Positions 1 to 11,027 of a stretch of 64,000 nucleotides of DNA are shown here, piece after piece (the stretch's first letter is position 1; the number at the start of each line of letters is the position of its first letter). Below the pieces are notes generated by a model. It made no database searches, was not told where the DNA came from, and worked only from the letters and a program-made list of their open reading frames with translations. This stretch comes from Lingula anatina (lineage: Eukaryota; Brachiopoda; Lingulata; Lingulida; Lingulidae): positions 154,651 to 218,650 of the forward strand of contig NW_019773714.1 in NCBI RefSeq assembly GCF_001039355.2, written 5' to 3'. Made by a program: the position numbers and the translations under genes.

Positions 1-183
1 ACTGACTACCACTGATCAATACATTTTCTTTATTCTATATCTTATATCAAATAATAATAATTTGGCAATATCCTATCAAATTTAGAATCATCCCCCCCCC
101 CCCCCCCCAATCTTAATTCTTTCTTCCTTCCCCATTTCTGAAATTCACACACCTTTTAAATCAACTCTAGATTATTAACTTAC

Positions 184-2648
184 CTCTCTAGCAACTTTGA
201 GGTCAATTTTAAATGGTGGAAAGGAAACATAAGATGGTAATATGGCAGTCATGAGACTTAACAGACCACAGCACAGTACTGTCACAACACACTGGTACCA
301 TGTCACAAACAACGGGGCATCAAGCTGGAAACAACATAGGGAAAAACATGTTTTATCTAGGCTGGTCAAAAACATGGTAAATCTTCATGCATTAAAAAAT
401 AAAACCACTAGTATTACATCTTGTTTCAGCATTACATTTTTTTTTTTTTGCACATCTAATTTCACTTGTACTTAAAAGATAAAATTGATTTCAAAAGTAA
501 CATACAGTATTTAGAACTGTTCTTGTCTCATTTTTCTCTCCTTACTGAGCAGGCCCGTAGCCAGGGGGGGTTGGGGGGTTGGGGGGGTTCGAAAGAACCG
601 CCCCTTTTGCTGGGAAAAGGTCCACTTTGGGTAAAATTTGATCTATGATGAGGTCAATTTTAATGATGTTTTTATTTAAAAAGGTCCACTTTTTCAGAAA
701 AAGAACCCCCCTTTTGAAATTGCTGGCTACGGGCCTGCTGAGTCACCTTAGTGTTCGATTATATTTGCCACTCCCAAACAAAAAAAAGAAAAATCTAAAA
801 AAAAAAAAAAAAAAAAAAAATAGAGGTCATCACTTCTCACCTTGAGTTCTTTACTGTTTAGGAGATGTTTGTTCAAAAATACCAGTGATATGGAAACAAA
901 CCTGAAATGTATGTAGACAACAGTGAGAAATATGGGTATGATTTAGAATTAGGTTGGGAATTATACGTGTCTTGAAGAAAGTTCTGATATGTTCATGTGT
1001 GCATGCATGTATGTGCATATGTGTATGTGCATATGTGTATATGCATGTGTGTATGCATGTGTGTACGTGCAGGTGTGTGTGGGGGGGGGGGAGAGGGCAG
1101 AGTTTTAAGCACATGTCATTGAGTCGTTAAAGATTGTGAAAGAGGAAATATATTGCCCAGCACTATAATCAAGAAACATAATAAACTGCACACTCTATGA
1201 TCACAACCTACTGCCAGCAATACACTCCACTATTAGTACTTGTCAGATATGTAGACACACCCCTTTAATAAGAATGAAAATTATATGCATTATGAGTTTT
1301 GAAAATTATGCTGTATAGATATCACATCCAATTATTTTCCCGGCTTCTGCATATTTCTTATCAGGCAATATGCTTAGTCTATTATGACCTGGAGCAAAAT
1401 ACAAATCATCCGAGTTTCAAGCAACTTGAACTGATCTAATGACATTTAAGATGATGATATATGGCTAAGACTGCATTCCCACAGATTCAGATCGATCCAT
1501 CTAGATCGACTTAACTCCCTGGGGGTTCATGCTAAATCGCTGTCAGCCGAGCGCACACGGAAGTTAATTACCCCCTTACAGCTTTTAGTAGGCCAGACAG
1601 ACATTTAAGCCTGTTAAGCTGACAGTAATCTAGTGAGACTCCCCACAGGGATAGATTGATCTAAAATCTGTGGGAATGCAGTCTAAGATACATGCTCTGT
1701 TAAAAAATGTACAAATGCATTTCAGCTAATTGGTATGCTGCTGTGTATGTATCTGTATAAAATATATGCCTGAAGTAATACAGGAATATACCATAAAATA
1801 TACTGCTGAACTCAATAATAAAATAAATCCATCTTGGGTATGATGAATGTTAGGCCTTGATTCATTTTCTGGAAATTTTAGAACTTTTCCTTAATCACTA
1901 AGGGAAGTATACCACACTAAAAACTGTTTATAAATTTATGCTCCAAAAGCCTGTTTTGAGTTCCCAAGTTTCTAGATTTTATGAAGAATTTTCAGTGAAT
2001 GTCACTCACTGTTGTTCATGCCATTCATGGCTGTTAAAAGCAGAGTTTAGATCCTTGAATTTGTTTAAAGGGTTGACAGTTTGTAATTTTTAAAACATTT
2101 TTAATAGGTTATACTGTACCTTGGTGATAAAGATAAAAATTGTAAAAATTTAATGGAAAATTATCAATATTATATTTCTTGAAGTGTGTTGTTAAAATCA
2201 GGATTGGGGACTTGAAAGGGTGAGAACTCATTTAAAAATGTCAGTAAAAAACAACAAAGTAATAAAGTTCATAGAAATGTGAAAAAATTATTTAAAAAAA
2301 AAAGGAAAAGTAAAAACAACAACAAATATTCAATTTTAAATTCAACACACAAATAAACTGGCCTTTGGGATTTAGGAACACTGCCACTGACGTTATTCAA
2401 TTACCCTAGGGCTGTTCACATTATAATTAATCTCTGCATGTCAACAAGCTTAACTAATCCCCGGTAGTCAACAAACAAATGCATGACAAACTCATCGGTA
2501 AAAGCTTTAATAAACCATCCTAAACGAGACTGACCCAAAGCGGGTGATGAAACTGTACTTACCAATAAGCAGAAACGACAAGAGCGATTTTCACTGATTT
2601 CGCCCAGAATGACTCCATTTTCTTCCCCTTTCCTTTACTGAATGGCAT
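184..2648 (-). CDS. SLC35C1: GDP-fucose transporter, 5' half (partial, runs off left edge)
   Basis: Golgi nucleotide-sugar antiporter that would import GDP-fucose for fucosylation. Three exons were read on the minus strand: 2648-2563 (ATG, 28 codons plus 2 nt), 901-841, and 324-184. All have GT-AG borders and phases that join exactly. The joined peptide begins MPFSKGKGKK and continues through KIALVVSAYW and VSISLVFLNKHLL (first membrane helix), then LDAPLFVTWYQCVVTVLCCG (second helix) and FPPFKIDLKVARE. These match the start of animal SLC35C1 segment by segment. About 96 residues are present of roughly 350 to 360 expected; the remaining exons lie left of position 1. The start was chosen because an ATG one codon frame away (upstream, at the CTATGG) stops quickly and this one reads into the family N-terminus. 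Intron 1 carries a MITE (1467-1686) and intron 2 another (549-741). Confidence 0.88.
549..741. mobile_element. MITE with CAGGCCCGTAGCC terminal inverted repeats
   Basis: The ends are near-perfect inverted repeats: CAGGCCCGTAGCCA at the left, and its reverse complement TGGCTACGGGCCTG at the right. CTGAG flanks both sides as a probable target-site duplication. The interior is short, G-rich on the left, and has no transposase. It sits in intron 2 of the SLC35C1-like gene. A non-autonomous DNA transposon is the best reading; the superfamily is not decided. Confidence 0.75.
985..1092. repeat. TG/CATG-rich simple repeat ending in poly-G
   Basis: Degenerate run of TGTGCATGCATGTATG-type sequence followed by GTGTGTGTGGGGGGGGG. 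It lies in the first intron of the SLC35C1-like gene and makes spurious open frames on the minus strand. Confidence 0.85.
1467..1686. mobile_element. MITE of the GACTGCATTCCCA family (copy 1)
   Basis: The 220-bp element has terminal inverted repeats GACTGCATTCCCACAGAT and ATCTGTGGGAATGCAGTC, bordered by TAA on both sides, a three-base duplication of the kind made by PIF/Harbinger transposases. The interior has sub-terminal GATCGAT motifs and CTCCCTGGGGGTTCATGC, which recur in related copies at 12285, 28557, 30546, 42355 and 45746. No coding capacity. Confidence 0.8.
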
Positions 2649-3928
2649 AGCAGACAAAAACCATAGGTGTCGCTGTAAAATCAATCGTCGATTGTTCAAA
2701 CAAGAGAGACTGTTCGTCGTTCAATCCATCTACCTGTCAATCGGCAATCCTCGGCTCATTCCGCAAGCTCCATACTAACCTCGGATGTGATAGGCGGAGA
2801 AATATGCACCAAATCCATGCATTTTGTTCGCCGGAAATGCTTTCTCACTCAATCGATCATTCCGCTCATAAAGAGGGCTGTCAATACCCCTGATTTTTAT
2901 GATAATTTACAGTTTGCCAAACAATGCACTAGGATTGAGTTTGATTTAAAGGATAAACAGATACAGACGTTGAAATATTTGTACTACAGACATGATACTT
3001 TGGCTGTTTCACGAACGGGCTATATGGAAAAAATTTGAAAGTAGTTCCTTCCCAACAATCAACAATCAAATATGGCTGCCTCCGTATTACGTCCGAGGTT
3101 ATTGTCGAATGCGGAGACATCCGAATAGTTCCGAGTGTCTACCTGTCATACGGGCACTCACTTGTCAACGGGGCAGTTTTTGGCCAACAGATTTTGAGGA
3201 TTTTCCAAGCTGCGGGGTTGTTGCCACAATACTGTGTCGTAAACGGACCGGCAAATATCAAGTATACATCATTTATGCAAATCAGTAGTACAGATGATTT
3301 GAATAAAGTAAAATTTTATTTCCTTTTGCATGTGTTATATTATATTTATAAACATGAAAAAGTGCATGCTTTATAACGACAGTTTGACTCGTTAGGTCCT
3401 GTTTCTGTCTCTTTACGCCATGTGAAGTCGGTTTATTAATACAGGTACGTTTGATTTTTACTTTTACAGGACAAGTTGGACAACTGATACTGTCCGACAG
3501 ATAAAATACATTTGGATACTGGTAAAGTAAGTAATAGTGGTCCCGGTTATAGTACACACTTAGTGCAGTTACATGGGTAAATCCCAAAGCTGTAAATTCG
3601 GCAAGTGAGTCATAGCAAATAAACAAATGGATCAGCCAGTTTAAAAAATGATTAAAGTCCAAAGACGTCTGGTCGACGTTTCATAGCAGTCACGTATTGC
3701 ATCAGTTAAGCAGATGACTTGCAAAAATAATCCAGGCAACGTCGATGCAACGTTACATCACACGTTAAATATAAAAGCCCTAGCAGAATTCCTTTACCTC
3801 ACTTGTTTAAAGAAGAAAGGTAGAAACGGCGTAGGCAGACATAACAGCCTGAAGAAATAAAAGAAACTGAAGAAGATACAGACACGCAGCTGAAAATCTA
3901 CACAGCTTAAAAAGGATAGAAAACCAAG
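2649..3928. other. Divergent intergenic/promoter region
   Basis: Separates the minus-strand SLC35C1-like gene from the plus-strand p62-like gene (1.28 kb between start codons). Base composition is less AT-rich than neighbouring DNA in the first half. Several overlapping open frames of 60 to 126 codons on both strands have no recognisable domain and look like chance. A TATA box is annotated separately. Confidence 0.6.
3770..3777 (+). promoter_or_regulatory. TATA box of the p62-like gene
   Basis: TATAAAAG lies about 150 bp before the ATG of the intronless p62-like gene. It would place transcription start near 3800 and give a 5' UTR of roughly 130 nt. A TATA promoter on an intronless gene fits an inducible stress gene, but that is inference. 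Confidence 0.6.
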
Positions 3929-5197
3929 ATGTTTGCTGCTGCAGCATTACGAGTGAAAGCCAACTTAGAAGAGAAGGACTCAAACACAGAATCTGAGATC
4001 CGCAGATTTACCGTTGAACAGCAGTCATCAGAAAGCACCTTATTTTCCGGACTGAAGCAGAAGGTCTCTGAGGTATTCCCAGCACTGCAAAACTCCCAGA
4101 AGTTTAAGTTGTATTGGAAAGATCCCGAGGAAGGTGAGAAAATAGCATTTTCCTCAGAGGAAGAAATGAAAGAGGCCCTCTCTCAAGCACAGTCCAAAGA
4201 TGGCACCTTCAACATATATGTGAAACGAGATGAAAAACCAGATCCCCAACAGGCTATGACTGACTCCAACAGCCCAGTGTTAAAAGCTTTCAGAGATGGT
4301 GCCAGAGCAGGCTGGGATGACAGTTTTGGTACCCCAGACTCAGAGAAGAGGAAGCGCCACCCCTGGGGTCATTATGGTAGGCACTGGGGTGGTAGGGGGC
4401 GGCACGGCTGTAGAGGTAGGGGGAGGGGACCCTGGGGACCCATGCAGCCACCACCCTTTCATCCAGGGTTTGAAGAGGTGCGACCATCCTTTCCACCCTC
4501 TTTTTACATGGAGGAGGGCACAGATGGTCACCCTCCCTTTTCACCCCCACCCCACATGATGCGAGGGATGTGCCATGGCTGGGGAAGAATGCACCCCTAT
4601 ATGAAACCACACGCCAAAAATGATGAAGAAAAAACAGCACAGGGTGGCACAGCAGATAAAGAAGGTGAAAACAACAGGGAAACACCAGACGTCAATCTGT
4701 GTTTCTTTGAGAGTGGACCAACAGGCAGTGACCCACAGGGTGCTGGTGAAGATGGAAGTGAGGTGGACTGGTCATTTGGAGAGCCAGGACGATTTGGGCA
4801 TCATGGTCATGGTTTTGGCCATGGACACCTTGGCCATCGTGGACACAGGGGATGGTGTCATTATATGCACCAGCTTCATCAAGACTTTGACCACTGTCCA
4901 AGATGTACCACCACAGAGTTTCCCCAAGCTGAAGAAAACCAAAAAGAAAAAGAGGCCAGCAGTGATTGCGATGCCATGGACATTGACACTAGCACTTTGG
5001 AGGGGGCTACGAAACAGCAAATGGGCTACAAGGACAAGGAGTTCTCTGAAGGTCACGAGGCTAAAATCAGCAAAGGCTTGCGGAATCTGGAATTGAGAGG
5101 TTATCGCAATGATAATGGTTGGCTGAGCAGACTTCTGGTGGAGCACCAGGGTGATGTGAGGAAAGTGCTGGAGGTTATTAAACCCAGGGAGAACTGA
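3929..5197 (+). CDS. p62/sequestosome-1-like protein lacking a ZZ zinc finger
   Basis: Single-exon gene of 422 residues. Residues about 6-100 form a PB1 domain: Lys10 and Arg25-Arg26 (RVKANL, EIRRF) match the basic face of p62, and the acidic OPCA-type stretch DPEEGEKIAFSSEEEM matches the other face, so head-to-tail oligomerisation is plausible. Residues about 375-422 form a UBA domain (GLRNLELRGYRNDNGWLSRL), like p62 but with RGY in place of the MGF loop. The middle is low complexity: Arg/Gly and Pro-rich (130-220), then a His/Gly-rich block (about 285-315) with a few Cys. No ZZ-type Cys array is visible. The acidic-Trp segment SEVDWSFGEP resembles the p62 LC3-interacting region but lacks the hydrophobic residue at Trp+3. 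The role is inferred as a selective-autophagy or ubiquitin scaffold, acting in cytosolic bodies. Start context AACCAAGATGT is good. It could be a retrocopy-derived paralogue of SQSTM1. Confidence 0.85.
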   Translation: MFAAAALRVKANLEEKDSNTESEIRRFTVEQQSSESTLFSGLKQKVSEVFPALQNSQKFKLYWKDPEEGEKIAFSSEEEMKEALSQAQSKDGTFNIYVKRDEKPDPQQAMTDSNSPVLKAFRDGARAGWDDSFGTPDSEKRKRHPWGHYGRHWGGRGRHGCRGRGRGPWGPMQPPPFHPGFEEVRPSFPPSFYMEEGTDGHPPFSPPPHMMRGMCHGWGRMHPYMKPHAKNDEEKTAQGGTADKEGENNRETPDVNLCFFESGPTGSDPQGAGEDGSEVDWSFGEPGRFGHHGHGFGHGHLGHRGHRGWCHYMHQLHQDFDHCPRCTTTEFPQAEENQKEKEASSDCDAMDIDTSTLEGATKQQMGYKDKEFSEGHEAKISKGLRNLELRGYRNDNGWLSRLLVEHQGDVRKVLEVIKPREN

Positions 5198-7379
5198 AGT
5201 GATTTGGATCAGAAGTTTGAAAAAAGTTCTTTAATAAGAAAAATTGTTTTGTAGTGACATTACAAACATGTTGTTAACTTGATTATGCTTAGCTTAAGAT
5301 GCTAAATTTATAGAAATGTAGTTGCTTTATTTCTTTAATATTATTATTTATTTATTATTATTATTATTTGATTTTTTTTATTTATTATTATTATTATTAT
5401 TTTTTTTTTTTGGTATATGACATTTGTGGACATTTGTTAGTCTGTGCTAGGAATATGTGTAATTCTGTTGATTAAGATAAATTACAATCAAAATTTGGAA
5501 GGAAAATTATTCTGGTTTCAAATTGATGGAAAGACTTAATTCAGATTTGTACTTAGGTATATATGAACACTTAACTACAGTATGTAAATGTGTGCTGTTC
5601 AAGAATTAAACAGGCTGTATATAAGTTATGCTAGTCTAAGTTGACAAAGTGGTAGATGCCTTAGAAATATTTTATAGTATGTATGCATTGGGTTTCCTGA
5701 AATAGGGGTATGAATATTGTATGAATGAAAACTGCATTTACTATAACGGTGTTGGCTGCTTTAGTCACTAACATTGTGGATGCGGTTGACAATATTGCTA
5801 TGGAATATAGAAACCCAGGTTATATTTGATTTCACAGGATGTTTATAAAATATTTGCCATAGCTAGATATTTTGAAAGATAGCTCATCAGTAATCATAAT
5901 TTTAAAAAATGATGGAAATTAAATAGAAAGGTCAATAAGAACAAGCTAAATTCCTTATGTTGTGTCAGTTGTCGTTGATTATTACTATCAAATTGTGATT
6001 GTACTTTTGTTAGAGATATTATCTGTAGTGATGATAATCTTTTGCAAGTTTTAAATGTTTTATTTAACTGAATGTGCTATTTATTCTTCAAATATATAAA
6101 ATATTACCCATTTTAACTCTTAAGTATAATCCAGCAACAAGGTAATTAATCTTGAATATTTAAAGCATTAAACTGGCTGAAATGTAACAGGATTTATATG
6201 TTAGTGAAATATTTGAATGATGAAAGATATAAGTCATATTATTGTGCATCTCAGATAATATATGTTTTATATGAAAATGAAAAACTTAATTTTAAATTTA
6301 ATTTTGATGTCTTAATTTTATAATGCGAATAATTATGATATTAAACACATGGTAATGGTTAATTATGAAATGCTCCATGAGAACAGCTGTTATTGTCTAA
6401 ATCTTGGCTGTATTTTACTTGTTTATACAAAACACTAAGTGTCCAAACTTTTTAAAAAAATACGTGGAGTATCAATCTTTATCTTTAAATTCAAGAAATT
6501 TCAATTGTTCTTAATTACATAATAGTACGCATATTAAAAACATAAAAATTAATTTCTTTTCATAAGAAAAAAGCTCATTAAAGATGAATGTGAAAAATAA
6601 AATGACATGGAAGCATGTGTGGAATTTTAAAAGGTTATTACAAGTAACTAAAGACAAAGAAAGGAATATAAATGATCTCTTCTCCTCCCCCCCCCCCCAA
6701 AAAAAAATAAATGAAGGGAAAATGTATTTTAGAAGAATTTTTTAACTTTGGTTGTTAAACATTAACATTCTCTGTTTAAGCATGGGATGTGGGTCCTGAA
6801 TTCCTATTCCAGGTAAATCTAGAGTGAACCAGTTAATTTCTGAGTGATGTGTATCTACTTCAAGTTGATTGTTTAAAAAAAAATTGAACGATGGTGTGAA
6901 AATGATTCCAAGGCTTTTGCTGCACTTGTACCATACTTTGTAAAATATAACAACACGTTTGCAAGCCATTTCACAATACCGCTCGCAAATCACAGCATTT
7001 TGTTACAGAAACTGCAAAATCTCAGTGACCCGAACCAAAGCTGTGTTCTTCTCTTATGCCCCTATTGCACTGCAAGCTGATGCTGACTTGTGTAAACATT
7101 TAGTATTTTAAGTGACTGAACTGTCAATAATTTTGACAACAGCTGCATATTTTTTTTTTCTGTTCGGTTTAAAGATGTATGTACTGAGAGAAACCAGTCT
7201 GCATTAATGTATCAATTAGATTTTCTCACTGCATGGTTGCTTTTCAACAAGAAACTTCAAATTGCTAGTTTTATTTTTTCATTATTTTTATTTCATTTTA
7301 TTTTATTTTATTTTTTAATATAATTATTTGTGTATTCATTTTTCATTTGTGTCAAAAGTCTCACCTTCTCTTTATTCAG
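5198..7379. other. 3' UTR of the p62-like gene and intergenic DNA
   Basis: Very AT-rich, with ATT-type runs at 5335-5412. Probable 3' UTR of the p62-like gene merges into intergenic DNA; AATAAA-type signals are too frequent to choose one. No further gene was seen. A plausible 3' splice site (TTTATTCAG at about 7371-7379) precedes the DPM3 start, so a non-coding first exon of DPM3 may lie here. Confidence 0.5.
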
Positions 7380-7408
7380 GTAACAGAGGGAAAGAAAGAG
7401 GCAGCACA

Positions 7409-8691
7409 ATGACAAAATTAATGCAGTGGTTGTTTGTGCTCAGCCTTTTGGCAGGTGTATGGACGGCAGTCGTCACGGAAAGTGTCCCCGTCAACATGTC
7501 ACAGGCCTGGAAAAATGTCGTTTGGATGGTGAGACCACTTTAAAATTGGTGTTGTTTGAGATCCATTTATAAGTAATACATGTATAACAAAAGAAACTCA
7601 AGAGTGCACTTATATTTGAATGATTTAAGCTTCATTCTACCACAAGAAAATGAATAAATAAACATAAGAATTTCAATTAGAATTTCAAAGAAGTCTTTTG
7701 AGATAAATCCCAAGGTCATTTTATTTTGTCAAACTAGCCTAGCTACAATAGACAGCTATACTGATGTAAAGTAATTCTTTTAGCTGACTGGTTATAAATA
7801 TGTGATTATTTTGACTTTTTTTTGCAGGCACCAATTTATGCTGTGATATGTTTTGGAGTGAGTACTCCTATTTGATAAAATTGTCTTTGTATTTTAATTG
7901 AAGATGTATCTCTTGAAATGAATTTAAAAAAAAACAAGTGATTATCTCAAAACTGACAATAAACTGTGCAATTGTAACAATAGATTTCCAACATGTTCAG
8001 AGGTTAGTATGATTGTGAGGGTCTTTTCACAAATATTCAGTTGGGCTTAGATTAGATTGCTGGGATATATCCACCAAAATAGTAATAATAGAAAATTGCA
8101 TTTAGTGGACTTAAAGAATTTGTTCTAAATTCTATGTTACATGATACTGAAAAATAATACCTTTTAAGTCTTTTTTTAGTGCAAAGAAGAATTTTCAACG
8201 TCTTTTTGTTAAACACAGCCTAATTCATTGACCAGTTATTTTTATTTACTTCTTCTTCATATTATTATTATTATTACTCCAGTGTTGGGCTCTGGCTACA
8301 GTAGGCTACAGAGTGGTCACATTCAATGACTGTGAAGAGGCTGCTGAGGAACTCAAACAAGTGAGTCTAGTTTCCAAATTAGTTTAGAAAGATTTTGTGT
8401 TCTTTTCATTATTTTTTCATGATTGCACGTAAAATATATCCCCAAAGCAATCCTACCCTCATCAAAAATTATTTAATTGAATTAAATAAATTGTAAAACA
8501 GTTATTAACTTTATAATAGATATTGTATTTAAATGATATTAATGCTGAAGTAGGACAACCATAAGTCAATCCAAATAACTGTTTAAGGTTGCATTTAAAT
8601 TGTGAATACTTTGAATGTTCATTTAATTATTCTTCAGCAAATTGAAGAAGCCAAGAAAGATCTGACAAGCAAAGGATTCAAATTTTCCTGA
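7409..8691 (+). CDS. DPM3: Dolichol-phosphate mannosyltransferase subunit 3
   Basis: Small ER membrane subunit that tethers and stabilises the catalytic DPM1 in the dolichol-phosphate-mannose synthase complex, the mannose donor for N-glycans, GPI anchors and O-mannosylation. Four coding exons: 7409-7528, 7828-7857, 8283-8360, 8638-8691. All introns are phase 0 with GT-AG borders; exon 2 is only 30 nt. The 93-residue product starts [20 protein letters not shown] (helix 1). Helix 2 spans [19 protein letters not shown], followed by [19 protein letters not shown] and a short charged tail ending GFKFS. The human protein is 92 residues with the same architecture, including the conserved GYR-V-TF-DCE-AA segment that contacts DPM1. 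Tail-to-tail with NCKIPSD downstream. Confidence 0.95.
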
Positions 8692-9460
8692 CCGGTGGCA
8701 GAACTACAATTTCTCTAATGCTTTTACTGTGACAGGACAAATATGTATATTTATTAATTCTTCTGTATTAACTACAGTGGTCATATTGACCCATAAAGTG
8801 GACTGCTGTTTAGGGGAGTTAAGTAATTTAGGAAAAGTAAAATAGAAGTGTTGAAGTTTCCTAGCTTTGTCATTGACAATTACCAGCTGACGATCTCTCT
8901 GGCCACTAATTACACACTCAGCAGTTACTCAAATTTGTTTTAAGACCACCTCAGTCAAGTGAGTGGTCATGTTCATCCATTGAACATTGAATTTCTTAAA
9001 GCGGCCAGACTCTGTTACTTAACATGATGAAGCAGCCTTTAAGGCATGTATGTTTGACAATGTATGGCACTTAATATGAGGCAAGTACAGGCTATGACAA
9101 AAACTATTGAAAATGTTTGTATAGTCGAAGAAATCCCCCAGATGGTTTCTAAATCAGCAGACATCTTCTGCAGTGCAGATTTAGGTCTACTGAAACCAAC
9201 TGGAATATTTTATGTTGAGATGAACATTAAGCCTTGGTTCTCATTACCTAGATGGATATTTGTCCCTACCAAATTTAATCCAAATAATTTAATTCTTTGA
9301 ACACAAGTGGTGCCAATACATTGGGAGAGTTGCATCAATCCAGCAGCTTCAGACAAATCATTTTCAAACAGAAGCATCTAGTCTATATTACACTATAGAT
9401 TGGGTTGGGGGAAGAGGTGCAATGAAAATGGATATCCATTGTTGAAGATCATGCATATAT

Positions 9461-9466
9461 AATAAA
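9461..9466 (+). terminator. Candidate polyadenylation signal of DPM3
   Basis: AATAAA about 770 nt after the DPM3 stop, in AT-rich sequence. It is a reasonable end for the DPM3 mRNA; other AT-rich signals are nearby. Confidence 0.4.
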
Positions 9467-9765
9467 TTTGCAGTACTGAGTACAAGTCTTCTTCCTAGTG
9501 GTTAGTCACGTGTTAAGGAATTGTTGGGGTTTTTTTTTCAGAATATTTGTAAATTAAGTGGGACCAAATGATATTTCTTTTACAGTAAGAGTATGTTATT
9601 TTATGTGTATGTTTATTCATATTAAAAAGTATAAATATGATTTTGAGTTTAGACTTTATTAATTTTTTACCTTAGGCATATACCCATGTAGTTATAACAT
9701 TTTAACTCAACAGGTCGAGTATGTGGAAGAAAATACTGAAGAGACAAAATGTGTTTAAACATCAA

Positions 9766-9771
9766 TTTATT
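9766..9771 (-). terminator. Candidate polyadenylation signal of NCKIPSD
   Basis: TTTATT on plus is AATAAA on minus. It would give the NCKIPSD mRNA a 3' UTR of about 1.25 kb (9.75-11.03 kb), which otherwise holds no gene. A second TTTATT lies at 9655-9660. Confidence 0.35.
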
Positions 9772-11027
9772 CCACCAAATATAATTTAAAATAGGTATGA
9801 AAAAAATTTGCAATCACAAGTTCATTTGAGCTTCTACAATATTGCACCATCTTTACCCATTCATTACAATTGCAACTTTTTCTGCATAAGGAAAGGACTT
9901 CATGCTAGGCATGTTGTGAGCAGTCTTAGAAAACTCCCCTAAATCTCCAATAATAATACTTTATCCATAATTTGGAAGACTTGAATGTGAGGTTAGTTGT
10001 CAAATATTGACAAGGTTTACATTTAAACAATTTTTAAAAAAATACCATAATCACAGTTTATACATGCACAAGAAAAGAAATGTCATTAATTTTCACACCA
10101 AATGGCTTACATACACAGATAAACAATGTAAAAGTTCAAAATACAACACTAAAAAAGTCAATGTTATAAAAGGATTTTAGTAGTATACAGTCAAAATGTG
10201 AAATGATTCTTACTTCTTAAGTTCTGCATGTTTAAAACTGAAAACTGTGGTATGGCACTTCAGTCAAGTTTAAGAAGCCAAAATTCTTTCACCAGCTGGT
10301 GCAATTTCCAAATTTTAATTTTAGAGAAGTCCATTTGTCTCTTTTAGCAACATTCCACTTTGTGCTGAATAAGTTGTGATTAATAATCCTAAATATTGTA
10401 AATTAGAACATAATATGCAACTAGTGCTTCATATTTGTTCTGAACTTTGATAATTCATGTAAGATTATTTAATCAAATATTATTTGATGAAATAAAAAAA
10501 CAGTACTTTAGATATTCAAAAATAGCTTTAAATTGTACTAAAGCCCCATTGGGCAAAAACGTAATAGGTAAAAATCACTTACATGGACTAACTTTTCAAA
10601 ATTATAATTTTAGTGATGGCGATTTTTTTTTCTTATTTCAGTCTCTATTTAATGGCACTGATCCACAGCCAATCATCTTCTGGACTCTCTGCTAATACAA
10701 TGCTTTTCAACCATTAATTTCTTTAAACCAACTTTTCAGCCGTTTTTTAAAAGCATTTCTAATATGGCTACCTTTAAAAGACTGCTACTAAGTATAACAT
10801 GTCCTGACACCCAACAGTACATTTCATGTAAATTCTGAGTGCCTGTCAACTTCAAAGTCATAGGTCGTAGCTTTAATTTTGTAGAATTTTGCAAGCCAAG
10901 GTCATTTCCATCTCAGGTTCTACAAGGCCTTCAGCTGTTTCTCTGTCCACTGGCCTAAGTCATTCTCGTGAACATCTGGCAGTGCTTGATACCATTCATC
11001 CCGATCCATCTCCCACTGCTGAGGATA

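Noticed and set aside
985-1114. His/Thr-rich 87-codon minus frame
   Set aside because: It is a translation of the TG/CATG simple repeat that runs into the true SLC35C1 exon 2 (841-901) in the wrong register.
3282-3662. 126-codon minus-strand frame in the p62-like promoter region
   Set aside because: No domain, no splice context, AT-rich composition, and overlaps other equally long chance frames.
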